Assembly (NCBI RefSeq): GCF_001741865.1
Contig: NZ_CP017147.1
Span: 3,153,001 to 3,217,000, forward strand
Origin: Bosea vaviloviae
Lineage (GTDB): Bacteria > Pseudomonadota > Alphaproteobacteria > Rhizobiales > Beijerinckiaceae
DNA: 64,000 nt
Direction: 5' to 3'
The notes below the pieces were generated by a model. The model worked only from the letters and a program-made list of their open reading frames with translations, was not told the DNA's origin and did no database searches. Position numbers and translations under genes: made by a program. This document shows positions 47,240 to 55,565 of the stretch, piece by piece. Each line of letters opens with the position of its first letter. The first letter of the stretch is position 1.

Positions 47240-48118
47240 ATGCAACAGCACGCGATCGTTCATCGATACGCAGAGATCGGCGGTCACAACCTGTTTATTC
47301 GCGAAGCTGGCCCGGAGGATGCTCCGGCCGTGCTTCTGCTGCACGGCTATCCGTGCTCATCCTTTCAGTTTCGGCGCCTGATGCCGGCTCTGGCCGATCG
47401 CTGGCGCACCATCGCCTTCGATTGGCCAGGCTTCGGCTATAGCGAGACGCCGGACCCGGCCGGGTTCGGATATGATTTCGACGCCTTTGCCGACGTGCTC
47501 GCAGATGTGACGGATGCGCTCGGCCTGGAACGCTATGGCGTCTGGCTCCACGATTACGGATCGCAGATCGGTCTCCGGCACGCCGCCGCGCATCCTGACA
47601 GGATCGCCGCGCTCATCATCCAGAACGGCGACATCTACGAAGACGTTCTTGGCCCGAAATACGAGACGATCAAGGCTTGGTGGGCTGACAAATCTGACGA
47701 GAAGCACCGCCCGCTCGAACAGGCGGTCAGCGAGGAGGGGTTCCGCAAGGAGTTTGTCGGCGAGGTCTCGAAAGAGGTCGCGAGCCGGGTTCCGCCCGAC
47801 CTCTGGAAGCTACACTGGCCGTTGATGGACAGCCCTGTGCGAAAGGCTGTGTCGATCGGGCTGATGGAAAAGCTCGAACAGAACCTTGAATGGTTTCCGC
47901 GCTACCAATCCTATCTGCGCGAGCATCAGCCGCCGACGCTGATCGTGTGGGGGCCGGAGGATGGCTACATGCCGGCCGAGTCAGCCCGCGCCTATCACCG
48001 CGACCTGCCAGACGCCGAACTGCATCTCATCGACGATGCCGGCCACTGGCTGCTGGAAACGCATTTTGAGCAAGCCCTGCCGCTCGTCCGCAATTTCCTG
48101 GAGCGGACGCTGCGCTGA
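47240..48118 (+). CDS. Alpha/beta hydrolase (epoxide hydrolase/dehalogenase-like)
   Basis: A 292-residue hydrolase: VLLLHGYPCSSFQFRRLMPA (oxyanion region), DWPGFGYSETP, nucleophile aspartate in WLHDYGSQIGL (D105), acid region in PPTLIVWGPEDGYMP, and catalytic histidine in DDAGHWLLETH. An aspartate nucleophile points to epoxide hydrolase or haloalkane dehalogenase-like chemistry rather than a serine esterase. It lies 112 bp after the MarR gene. Confidence 0.88.
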   Translation: MQQHAIVHRYAEIGGHNLFIREAGPEDAPAVLLLHGYPCSSFQFRRLMPALADRWRTIAFDWPGFGYSETPDPAGFGYDFDAFADVLADVTDALGLERYGVWLHDYGSQIGLRHAAAHPDRIAALIIQNGDIYEDVLGPKYETIKAWWADKSDEKHRPLEQAVSEEGFRKEFVGEVSKEVASRVPPDLWKLHWPLMDSPVRKAVSIGLMEKLEQNLEWFPRYQSYLREHQPPTLIVWGPEDGYMPAESARAYHRDLPDAELHLIDDAGHWLLETHFEQALPLVRNFLERTLR

Positions 48119-48155
48119 TCGCCCACGCGCTGAGATTGACCAGAAGGAGGGCATC

Positions 48156-48248
48156 ATGGCGACGAAGCCGACCAGCGCGCGAATCTGGCGCGGTCGCACC
48201 CGTAAAGACGGCGCGGACAGCTACGAGCAAATTCGCCGCCATCGCTAG
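48156..48248 (+). pseudogene. N-terminal remnant of an antibiotic-biosynthesis-monooxygenase-like gene
   Basis: A 30-residue frame, MATKPTSARIWRGRTRKDGA then DSYEQIRRHR, preceded by a strong AAGGAGG site. SARIWRGRTRK-xADxY is the usual start of small ABM-domain proteins of about 100 residues. The stop codon TAG is formed exactly where dispersed repeat copy b begins (48246), so the gene appears truncated by that element. Confidence 0.6.
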
Positions 48249-48350
48249 AGCAATGTCCAACCCGACTGGATCGCTCAATTGCTCTAGATCTTTGTTTTAA
48301 CGCGTTTTCCCGCCGCGATCCGGTGTCCACTTCACGCGAAAAAGCTCTAG
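48246..48350. repeat. Dispersed AGAGC palindromic element, copy b
   Basis: Runs from TAGAGCAATGTCCAACCC to CGCGAAAAAGCTCTAG, with the shared core CCGGTGTCCACTTC and GATCTTTGTTTTAACGCG. Copy c at 54161-54259 is the same element inverted, including the GATCCAxTxGGxTxxGACATTGCTCT end. Confidence 0.78.
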
Positions 48351-48399
48351 TATGGATGGCGCGAATGCCGGAGATGTCCCGGCGGAGCGGGAGCAGATC

Positions 48400-48579
48400 A
48401 TGACCGAGCGATTTGAACGGCATCGCCAGCCCTGGACCTATGAGGAACTCGAGAAGCTGAAGTTGCTCGCCAGGAAGGGCATGGCACTGAAGGCAATTTC
48501 GAAAGCGATGACCCGCAGCGAGGAATCCATCAAGGACCGTGCCAAACTCGATGGCATCGGGATCGCCAAGCTCCGTTAG
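48400..48579 (+). CDS. Small Myb/SANT-like helix-turn-helix protein
   Basis: A 59-residue basic protein: HRQPWTYEELEKLKLLARKG, then MALKAISKAMTRSEESIKDR. The tryptophan and helical spacing resemble a single SANT/Myb or GcrA-like DNA-binding unit found as many small paralogs in rhizobia. ATG 48400 is preferred; 48352 would add 16 residues overlapping repeat copy b. Function unknown. Confidence 0.65.
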   Translation: MTERFERHRQPWTYEELEKLKLLARKGMALKAISKAMTRSEESIKDRAKLDGIGIAKLR

Positions 48580-48620
48580 AGCGTTTTCGAGCAGCGCAAG
48601 CGCGACGAGAGCGGCAAGTC

Positions 48621-48860
48621 GTTCGCTCACCTGCGCCGTGTAAGCCTCAGCTTGGCGCAGGAGCAGCCTGGGGGAGGGGGCATCGCCGCCACCACGGATT
48701 GAAGTTCGGTGACGAAGCGGCCACGGCCGGATTGCGCCGCTCGCCGCTGCGACAGCTGAAATCTCCGCTTTCTCAGGGGCGCCTAGCTGCCGCTCATGGC
48801 CCGTTTCTGACGTTTGGAACGCCTGCTTCTGGGCAGCCCGCTGGGGCTGGCGGTCAAGCA
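48621..48860. repeat. Left direct repeat flanking the SIR2 module
   Basis: Shares long identical stretches with 53088-53320, for instance TAAGCCTCAGCTTGGCGCAG, CCACGGATTGAAGTTCGGTG, GGATTGCGCCGCTCGCCGCT and GGGGCGCCTAGCTGCCGCTC, in the same order and orientation. Homology becomes patchy after about 48800. A weaker third copy lies at 6200-6380. Confidence 0.85.
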
Positions 48861-49023
48861 GCCGAAGGTAGCCAAAGCGAGCTTAGGTAGCGTCCGCGTC
48901 CTGGACGCTAATGACACTGGCTCAAATGACGACATTGGCTCAAATGACGTACATTGGGCCGAGAGCGGAAGAGCGCACCGCTCTCCAAGATGGCAGCCGC
49001 ACACTACAGCGACACGTGGTTTA
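48861..49023 (+). promoter_or_regulatory. Upstream region of the SIR2 gene with an 18-bp tandem repeat
   Basis: Contains TGACACTGGCTCAAA, then TGACGACATTGGCTCAAA, then TGACGTACATTGG (48912-48957), that is, two to three direct copies of an 18-bp unit about 65-110 bp before the chosen SIR2 start. No clear -35/-10 pair is seen. Start codons further upstream in frame exist, so the repeat might also be translated. Confidence 0.5.
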
Positions 49024-50256
49024 ATGAGCCTACGAATGCGAAGAGCTTTGGACGACGACGTCGCAATTGAGGATAGAGTCGTACAGATGGGTCCAGGGAT
49101 TGCCGCTCTCCCCGAGCGGCTCCTGCTAGCTCATGCACGCGGCGAAGTGCTGTTCATTTGTGGCGCAGGTATATCGCGTCCTGCTGGGCTTCCCGACTTT
49201 CGTCAACTTGTCCTGGACGTTTACGCAACACTTGATGCGTCTACGCACAGCGTATTGGCAGGACTGCCATCGGGAGCTTGCAACCAGTGGCAGACCAACT
49301 GCGGGGGTTTGACCGATCGGCAGACTGCCGAAGTGAAGCGGTTCATCGTCGGCGACTATGATGTTGTCCTCGGCATGCTTGAACGCCGACTCGACGATCA
49401 AACACGTGGCGATAGCCAGGTTAGGCGGAGGGTTTCGACCATCCTGCGTTCAGATGCGGCAAGCCCAACCGCGATCCACAAGGCGCTCATAGCCCTTGCC
49501 GAACGCGGCGGCGCGAAAACCATCGTGACAACAAACTTTGATCGGCTGCTTCAAGTTGCTGCCCAACGCCTTCGGTCGCCCGTTGAGACTTACTCTCTCG
49601 GCTCGATCCCAAGGCCATCGCGGCATTCGGAGTTCTCGGGTGTGCTTCATATCCATGGCGTGCTCGACAAGAGCCCGGCGAGAACTGCGGAGCTTGTTCT
49701 ATCGGATCAGGATTTCGGCGAGTTCTATTTGCGCCGCCGCGTTGTTCCCGATTTCATCTACGATGCTGCGCGCCTGTATCATCTGGTGCTGGTCGGCTAT
49801 AGCGCCAATGATCCGCCTATGCGTTATCTGCTCAATGCGGTCGCAGCGGACGGCAAGCGTTTTGACGATTTGAAAGAGCGTTTCACTTTTTTCGGCTCAA
49901 ACTCGCCGGACGCAGTCGCACTTGCAGACTGGAATGGGCGCGGCATCACACCGATCCACTACGACTCAGCAAACGGCCACGACGCGTTGAGGGCAACCCT
50001 GGAACGATGGGCAGCTTTGTCCGCGATCAATGGGAAGAAAGAAATTGTCGATGCCGAACTGCGAAGAATTGTAAAAACATCGTGGTCTGTGGCCAAGGAA
50101 TCCGACCGCGACCTCTTCGACCATTTCTTTCGAAGAAGCAACGCAAGTGAACGGGTGCGTTTGTCGGCGCTGATTTCGGACGCGAGGGCTGAGATCGAGT
50201 GGCTTGATGCGGTCGTAAAGATTTGCGCTGAACCCGCGCGGCGACGGATGCCATGA
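49024..50256 (+). CDS. SIR2-like NAD-binding protein, candidate anti-phage effector
   Basis: A 410-residue protein with a SIR2_2-type domain over about residues 40-320: VLFICGAGISRPAGLPDF (47-51 GAGIS), IVTTNFDRLL (N171, D173), VLHIHGVLDKSP (H211) and LVGYSANDPPMRYLL. These are the NAD-contacting and catalytic positions of defence-associated sirtuins, which deplete NAD when activated; deacetylase zinc cysteines are absent. The start is uncertain: ATG 49024 is chosen, with 49036, 49087 or a much longer frame from 48814 possible. The stop overlaps the next gene by four bases. GC looks lower than in the neighbours, which suggests transfer. Confidence 0.85.
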   Translation: MSLRMRRALDDDVAIEDRVVQMGPGIAALPERLLLAHARGEVLFICGAGISRPAGLPDFRQLVLDVYATLDASTHSVLAGLPSGACNQWQTNCGGLTDRQTAEVKRFIVGDYDVVLGMLERRLDDQTRGDSQVRRRVSTILRSDAASPTAIHKALIALAERGGAKTIVTTNFDRLLQVAAQRLRSPVETYSLGSIPRPSRHSEFSGVLHIHGVLDKSPARTAELVLSDQDFGEFYLRRRVVPDFIYDAARLYHLVLVGYSANDPPMRYLLNAVAADGKRFDDLKERFTFFGSNSPDAVALADWNGRGITPIHYDSANGHDALRATLERWAALSAINGKKEIVDAELRRIVKTSWSVAKESDRDLFDHFFRRSNASERVRLSALISDARAEIEWLDAVVKICAEPARRRMP

Positions 50257-53015
50257 TCCGGCCCTGGGCTTATTTTGACCCGCAAGACCGCGAGACGTTT
50301 CGGACGGTAATCGCCTTTCTGAATAAGCGCGTTGCTGAGCAAGGAACGATCGATTGGGCGCTGAAGCTCAAGCCCGGGCAGAGGATCGAGCGTATCGCGG
50401 TTGAGGAATTATTGACCGGCCCGGGTGCGCGCGATCTTGCAGAACCGTGGGCCTCGGCTTGGCGGCTCATCGAAGAAAGCTGGTCAGCGCCTCAATCCGA
50501 AGGCCGCAACGGAACTGCCATTTACGGCATTCAGGAGCGACTACGGGCGGGCGATCGGTCCGGTTCGGCGGTTGCCGCCATTGTTGATCTAGTTGCGCCG
50601 CGCCTCAAAGTCGAGCCAATTGGCGCGTGGCGATGGAACTACACTAAGAGGCCGCGCAAGCCGAAGGCTGTCGAGCATATCCTGTCCGCCGGCCTGACGA
50701 GCGGAGGTCTGATTGATCTGAACGTGCTCGAACTGGCAAACCTCAATGATATCGCTTTTCTGACATCGCTGGCTAATGCGTTGGAAGCCGCTGTCAATCA
50801 CGGCCTCGATATTGCTCGCAGGCTGGGCTGGGATGGACAAAGGCGCCTGTGGCAACTTGGCGACCTACGACGCGCGTACTACGTGGCTGATGCTCCAAGA
50901 GCGCGCGAGGATGGTGACCCAGACGTATATCATCATGGCATCGCGCCATCAGTGAAACTGCTACATGCCGTCGTCGCTAGAATTTCGGAGCTTGATCTCG
51001 CAGATGCACGGAGTTTTGCTCGGCGCTGGAGGCTGAATAGCTCGCCGGTGCATCTTCGCTTGTGGGCTGCGATGTCTCGGAACGAACAGATTACGTCCGC
51101 TGATGAGGTGTCGGCCTTCCTCGTAGCGCTCGATCAGGATCGGTTTTGGGATGTGGACGGCTTCCCGGAGATCACTGAGCTTCGAGCCGTCCGGTTCGGC
51201 GATATTAACGCAGGAGCGCAAAAATTCATCGTAGCTCGGATTCAGAAAGGCCCTCCACGGGATCATTGGCCGAAGAAGATTGATCCTGCGGATGTAAAGA
51301 ATGCGCGACTGTATTGGTCCTTTCGGGAACTACGGCGCATCGAAGTCGGCGGCGGTGCCCTGCCGGATGGAGCCAAGGCTTGGCTTGATGCGCAGTCGGC
51401 GCAATTCGCTGAACTTGCGGAGATGACGATCGATGAAGGTTTCTCCGAAGAGGTCACCGTCACTCGTCGTGAAGCGAAGCCGGATACGAAATTCGACACC
51501 CTTTCAGGCGTCGAACGGCTGAGGGCGCTCGACGCCGCTTTGGGAACTGGGCGTCGCGGCTGGGATGATGACCCCGCCGAACGCGCCAACGAGTGGATCA
51601 ACCAGCAGGGCAATGCCGACAAGGTGCTTGCTGACTTCGAGACCACCAACAACGGTGGCGACGACTTCCCGAAGGTCTGGAACCGCTTTGGCTGGGCGCA
51701 CAGGCCACGCCAGCAGGATAGGCAAGCAGCGCAGGATGGGGATCTGGGCGAAGAGGCTGGCAGCGTTCTTGGCCTGCTGTCTCAGCTCTCCGACGCATCG
51801 TTTTCGAATGCGATTGAGGGTATTTGCGCCTGGCTGGATGCCTGGAAGAAGCACGCCGTCAAGCTACCGCTCGCCTTGCCGATCTGGCTTCGTCTCTGGC
51901 CAATCGCTGTAGAAGTCACGAACCTGAGGCCCGAAAGAACCGAAGATGAAGACCTGAGTGTCTTTCGCAACGATGAACGTGATGAACTCGACCAAATAGC
52001 GAGCGAAGCACTAAACACCCCGGCCGGGAAGCTTGTCGGCGTGTTTTTCGCTGCATGCCCGAGCCTGTCGCCCGAAGCGCAAGCTTTTCACGCAGGTTCG
52101 ATGGAAAGGCAGATGCGCGACATCGTAATTGCTGCGGAAGGACGCAGCGGGCTGATCGCCAAACACCGGTTGATCGAGGCGTTGCCCTATTTTCTTCGCG
52201 CTGATCCCGATTGGGCAAAGGAACATCTCATCGCGCCGTTGCTCAAGGATGACGGCGCCGCGTTGGCGCTCTGGCGAGCCGTTGCAAGGCGCACGCACTT
52301 CACTAAAGTTTTGGGAAGTATAGGCGCGGCGATGGCCGAACGCGCCAATGATCCGCGACTGGGCCGGGACACGCGTCGTCGGCTTGTTTTCAGTCTAGTA
52401 GTCGAATCCCTTCATGCATTCCGCGAGGGCCGTGCGCCTGCGGTGCCGAACCAACGTATTCAACAGATGCTGCGAACGCTAGATGATGAAGTACGCGCAT
52501 CAGCGGCGAATGCGATCCAGCAATTCGTTCGTGAATTCTCCGCGAAGGCTGCAACCAACGCACCAGAGGATGGCGAAGAGCAAGAAGAACCAGCATCTGC
52601 AGCGGCTCTCTTCCGAGCGGCAGCAGCGCCGTTCCTTCGTGAGGTTTGGCCGCAGGAGCGATCACTGGCGACGCCCGGGGTCAGCAGTGCGCTTGCTGAC
52701 CTTCCGGCGACCGCAGGCGAGGCATTTGCCGAAGCCGTGGACGCAATCGCCCGCTTTCTTGTTCCGTTCGAGTGCTGGTCGATGGTCGACTATGGCCTCT
52801 ATGGCGATGAGGGCAAAGCAAAGAAGCTCGCGGTCATCAATGACGAAGCGAAGGCGCGGGCTCTCCTGAAACTGCTTGATCTCACAGTCGGCAATTCAGA
52901 AGGCGCCGTTATTCCTCACGATCTCACGGATGCATTGGACCAGATTTCAAAGGTTGATCCTGGACTTTCTACCACGGCCACCTGTCGTCGACTGGCTACA
53001 GCGGCTCGCCGTTAG
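50253..53015 (+). CDS. Large SIR2-associated protein of unknown fold
   Basis: A 920-residue, probably alpha-helical cytoplasmic protein with no signal peptide, no transmembrane segment and no Walker, nuclease or kinase motif that I can see. The N-terminal third is positively charged in places (RWNYTKRPRKPKAVEH). A low-complexity acidic stretch, NAPEDGEEQEEPASAAA, lies near residue 770. The C-terminal block, FLVPFECWSMVDYGLYGD to VIPHDLTDALDQI, resembles what I recall of DUF4020, a domain found with SIR2 in single-chain defence proteins. It is coupled to the SIR2 gene by ATGA. It most likely serves as the sensor or scaffold that the sirtuin needs. Confidence 0.75.
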   Translation: MIRPWAYFDPQDRETFRTVIAFLNKRVAEQGTIDWALKLKPGQRIERIAVEELLTGPGARDLAEPWASAWRLIEESWSAPQSEGRNGTAIYGIQERLRAGDRSGSAVAAIVDLVAPRLKVEPIGAWRWNYTKRPRKPKAVEHILSAGLTSGGLIDLNVLELANLNDIAFLTSLANALEAAVNHGLDIARRLGWDGQRRLWQLGDLRRAYYVADAPRAREDGDPDVYHHGIAPSVKLLHAVVARISELDLADARSFARRWRLNSSPVHLRLWAAMSRNEQITSADEVSAFLVALDQDRFWDVDGFPEITELRAVRFGDINAGAQKFIVARIQKGPPRDHWPKKIDPADVKNARLYWSFRELRRIEVGGGALPDGAKAWLDAQSAQFAELAEMTIDEGFSEEVTVTRREAKPDTKFDTLSGVERLRALDAALGTGRRGWDDDPAERANEWINQQGNADKVLADFETTNNGGDDFPKVWNRFGWAHRPRQQDRQAAQDGDLGEEAGSVLGLLSQLSDASFSNAIEGICAWLDAWKKHAVKLPLALPIWLRLWPIAVEVTNLRPERTEDEDLSVFRNDERDELDQIASEALNTPAGKLVGVFFAACPSLSPEAQAFHAGSMERQMRDIVIAAEGRSGLIAKHRLIEALPYFLRADPDWAKEHLIAPLLKDDGAALALWRAVARRTHFTKVLGSIGAAMAERANDPRLGRDTRRRLVFSLVVESLHAFREGRAPAVPNQRIQQMLRTLDDEVRASAANAIQQFVREFSAKAATNAPEDGEEQEEPASAAALFRAAAAPFLREVWPQERSLATPGVSSALADLPATAGEAFAEAVDAIARFLVPFECWSMVDYGLYGDEGKAKKLAVINDEAKARALLKLLDLTVGNSEGAVIPHDLTDALDQISKVDPGLSTTATCRRLATAARR

Positions 53016-53087
53016 CGCAAAGCCGAACGTTCGTTGCTAGGCAGAAGGCCAACTTCCGCTCCTGGCGCAATCGAGACGACAGCAGGC

Positions 53088-53320
53088 AGCGTGTTCACCT
53101 GCTTCGCGTAAGCCTCAGCTTGGCGCAGGAGCGGCCTGGGTGTTCATCGCTGCCACCACGGATTGAAGTTCGGTGACGAAGCCGGCCACGGCCGGATTGC
53201 GCCGCTCGCCGCTGCGACAGCCGAGACGCAAATCTCCGCTTTCCCAGGGGCGCCTAGCTGCCGCTCATGGCCCCAAGCCGACATCGGGAACGTCAGCTTC
53301 TAGCCAGCCTGGGCGAGGGC
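53088..53320. repeat. Right direct repeat flanking the SIR2 module
   Basis: Same orientation and order of blocks as 48621-48860, with a few indels (for example GCCGGCCACGG against GCGGCCACGG). It starts about 70 bp after the stop of the 920-residue gene. The 53016-53422 gap has no other feature. Confidence 0.85.
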
Positions 53321-53422
53321 AAGGCGGCGGGGCCGAAGCTGGCGCGGCGAGTTAGCGCCGGCACGTAACTCCCCAGCAGCACGATCACCGCCACGAGATT
53401 GACTTCCAAAAGCCTGATCCGA

Positions 53423-54019
53423 TCAGCTTGCGGCAGGCTGCGGCGGGCGCAGCATCGGCGTCAGGACCGGCGACGATCCGGTCTGGATGGTTCCAAGAAT
53501 TTCGAACCCGTGTCGCTGATAGAGCGGGATGTTCCGCGGATTCGACGATTCCAGATAGGCTGCGGCTCCCTCGCGGTCGCAGCGTGCGAGCGCATGACGC
53601 ATGAGCGCGCTGCCGATTCCCTGACCCTGCCGCGCTGGGTCGGCGCCGATCAGCGGCAGATACCAGTGTGGGACCTTTGGATGGTAGCGCTCCATCGCTT
53701 CGAATATCGCGTCGACATCGGGCAAGATAGCTGGATCGGCGTTCTTCCGGATGAGGCGTCCGAGCGTCTCGATGTCGGGCTCTACGCCGGGTGGCAGCCA
53801 CAGCGCTGCGGCGCCGAAATCGTCGCTCACGTAGGCGCTATCGCTATCGTAGGCGGCAGCGCCAAACGCGCGGATTAGGTCGGGCATCACCGCGAGATAG
53901 GTCTGGGCCTCTCCCAATGACCAGCGCGTCATCGGATCGGTCGCGAAGGCGAGGACGATGACCGCCGAAACGGCGCTCTCCTCGTCGCGGGATGCGGAAC
54001 GGACAGCAATGGACGTCAT
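53423..54019 (-). CDS. GNAT-family acetyltransferase
   Basis: A 198-residue N-acetyltransferase. The acetyl-CoA loop lies in LIGADPARQGQGIGSALMRH, followed by AAYLESSNPRNIPLYQRHGF. The N-terminal part (VLAFATDPMTRWSLG) is typical of a subgroup related to antibiotic or amine acetylases. It is a monocistronic gene just outside the right direct repeat. Confidence 0.9.
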   Translation of the reverse strand: MTSIAVRSASRDEESAVSAVIVLAFATDPMTRWSLGEAQTYLAVMPDLIRAFGAAAYDSDSAYVSDDFGAAALWLPPGVEPDIETLGRLIRKNADPAILPDVDAIFEAMERYHPKVPHWYLPLIGADPARQGQGIGSALMRHALARCDREGAAAYLESSNPRNIPLYQRHGFEILGTIQTGSSPVLTPMLRPPQPAAS

Positions 54020-54160
54020 GGGATGTCCGGATGTTTGCGGTGGGCTTCAGCGGATATGGGATCGTCGGTGCGCCGACGCCACCCCGTGTTTGCCAACGTC
54101 TGCTTTCCTACAGTGCTGCAATGTCTGCAGATGGCGCCAGCGAGACGCATGCTCCAAGGC

Positions 54161-54259
54161 CATGTTTTCAAGCGAAGTGGGCACCGGTTCGCATGAAGCA
54201 ACGCGTCAAAACAATGATCTGGAGCATTTGCACGATCCAATTGGATCAGACATTGCTCT
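54161..54259. repeat. Dispersed AGAGC palindromic element, copy c (inverted)
   Basis: Carries GCGAAGTGGGCACCGGTTCGC and AACGCGTCAAAACAATGATC and ends in CATTGCTCT, the reverse complement of copy b with scattered substitutions. It fills the gap before the asparaginase gene, 33 bp from its start. Confidence 0.75.
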
Positions 54260-54292
54260 GGCTTTGGCGATCGAGCGGAGTAGGACAAGCGT

Positions 54293-55291
54293 ATGAGCAA
54301 GGGGCGGGTCGCGGTTATCGGCACGGGCGGCACGATCGGTGCGGTCGGACGGGATGTCTTCGACCTCCACGACTACGATGCCAACGGCGTCATCCTCGAT
54401 GCCGCGCAATTGCTGGAAGCCTTGCCCCGCAGGGAGGATGACCCCGTCTGTTATGCGGTTCCGTTCAGCGCCGTGCCGAGCACGCGCATCGGCTTCGCGG
54501 AATGGCGCGGGCTTGCCCAGCTCTGTGCCAGGCTCGTCGCGGACGATCCGGAGCTGACGGGGATCGTGATCACGCATGGCACCTCGACCCTGGAAGAGAC
54601 GGCGTACTTCCTCAATCTCACCCTCACAGTGGCGATCCCGGTTGTCCTGGTCGGGTCGATGCGCCCGTCGAACGGCCTGTCGAGCGATGGGGCGTTGAAC
54701 CTGCGAAACGGCATCCGCGTCGCGGCCTGCCCGGAGGCTGTCGGTCTCGGCGTGCTCGTCGTCCTGAACGACGAGATCCATTCGGCCAGGGACGTGACCA
54801 AATGCTCCAACTCTCGCGTGCAAGCCTTCCAGTCTCCTGTCCATGGACTTCTGGGGCAGGTCGATTCGGACCGGATCGCGTTTTACCGCCGCCCGTTGCG
54901 CGCGCACGCCCCCGATACGGAATTTGAGATCGAGCCGATGGAGGCCTTGCCGCGTGTCGACATCCTCTATGCCTATGTCGGCGGGGACGATGTGCTGGCC
55001 CGTGCCGCGATCGGGGCCGGAGCCAGGGGCATCGTCTCGGCGGGCTTCGCCCCCGGAGCAACCACTCAGGCGGAGAAGGCAGCGCTACGCGAGGCTGCCG
55101 CGAATGGCATCATCATCGTCCAATCCTCACGCGCAGGGGCCGGGCGTGTCCCCGAGACCAGCGGGCTTGCAACAAGCGGCTTCCTCAGTGCCGATGACCT
55201 GACCCCGCAAAAGGCGCGCATCCTGCTGGCGCTCGCATTGACGCGATCGGATGACGTCAACGCGATCGAGGGGATGTTCCGGCGTTACTGA
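54293..55291 (+). CDS. L-asparaginase family protein with an altered active site
   Basis: A 332-residue amidohydrolase of the bacterial asparaginase fold. The nucleophile threonine is in GTGGTIGAVG (T14). The second signature reads ITHGTSTLEETAYFL (T97-S98), where classical enzymes have HGTDT, and the lysine is kept in ARDVTKCSNSRVQAF (K170). The D-to-S change removes the residue that binds the substrate alpha-amino group. The substrate may therefore be something other than asparagine. No signal peptide, so cytoplasmic. Confidence 0.88.
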   Translation: MSKGRVAVIGTGGTIGAVGRDVFDLHDYDANGVILDAAQLLEALPRREDDPVCYAVPFSAVPSTRIGFAEWRGLAQLCARLVADDPELTGIVITHGTSTLEETAYFLNLTLTVAIPVVLVGSMRPSNGLSSDGALNLRNGIRVAACPEAVGLGVLVVLNDEIHSARDVTKCSNSRVQAFQSPVHGLLGQVDSDRIAFYRRPLRAHAPDTEFEIEPMEALPRVDILYAYVGGDDVLARAAIGAGARGIVSAGFAPGATTQAEKAALREAAANGIIIVQSSRAGAGRVPETSGLATSGFLSADDLTPQKARILLALALTRSDDVNAIEGMFRRY

Positions 55292-55565
55292 CGGGCTTTG
55301 AGCGCTGAGCGCCGGCGTTGTTCGCTGCGTGGGTCGGTATCGATGGCCGTCGGCCTCATCCGTGATGGTCGGGCTTTCCCTATTCTCGCTTTACGTGTCG
55401 CTTACGATTTTGAGCGCATAAGTTGAGTTGTACGGGATGACTCTCTCATTTGGAGAGGGCTTCTCCTGTTCGCCCGGTTGCAGACGCACCGGCTCCATGA
55501 TGAGGTAGGCTACGATGTCCGGTCGCCGCGCGCTCGCATCGCTCCCGTTCCGCGGTCCGATCTAG
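55292..55565. other. Gap before the exopolysaccharide cluster
   Basis: No gene is seen in these 274 bp. A moderately AT-rich patch near 55400-55430 (TTTTGAGCGCATAAGTTGAG) may carry the promoter of the acyltransferase-like gene. Confidence 0.35.

Noticed and set aside
48912..48957. Possible CRISPR or phage attachment core
   Set aside because: Only two to three adjacent copies without spacers, and no integrase or tRNA gene is seen.
48814..49023. N-terminal extension of the SIR2 protein
   Set aside because: In frame but it runs through repeat sequence, lacks homology-like features and has no better ribosome binding site; kept only as an alternative start.
48621..53320. Composite transposon around the SIR2 module
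   Set aside because: The flanking repeats contain no transposase and no terminal inverted repeats that I can see; recombination between dispersed repeats is a simpler explanation.
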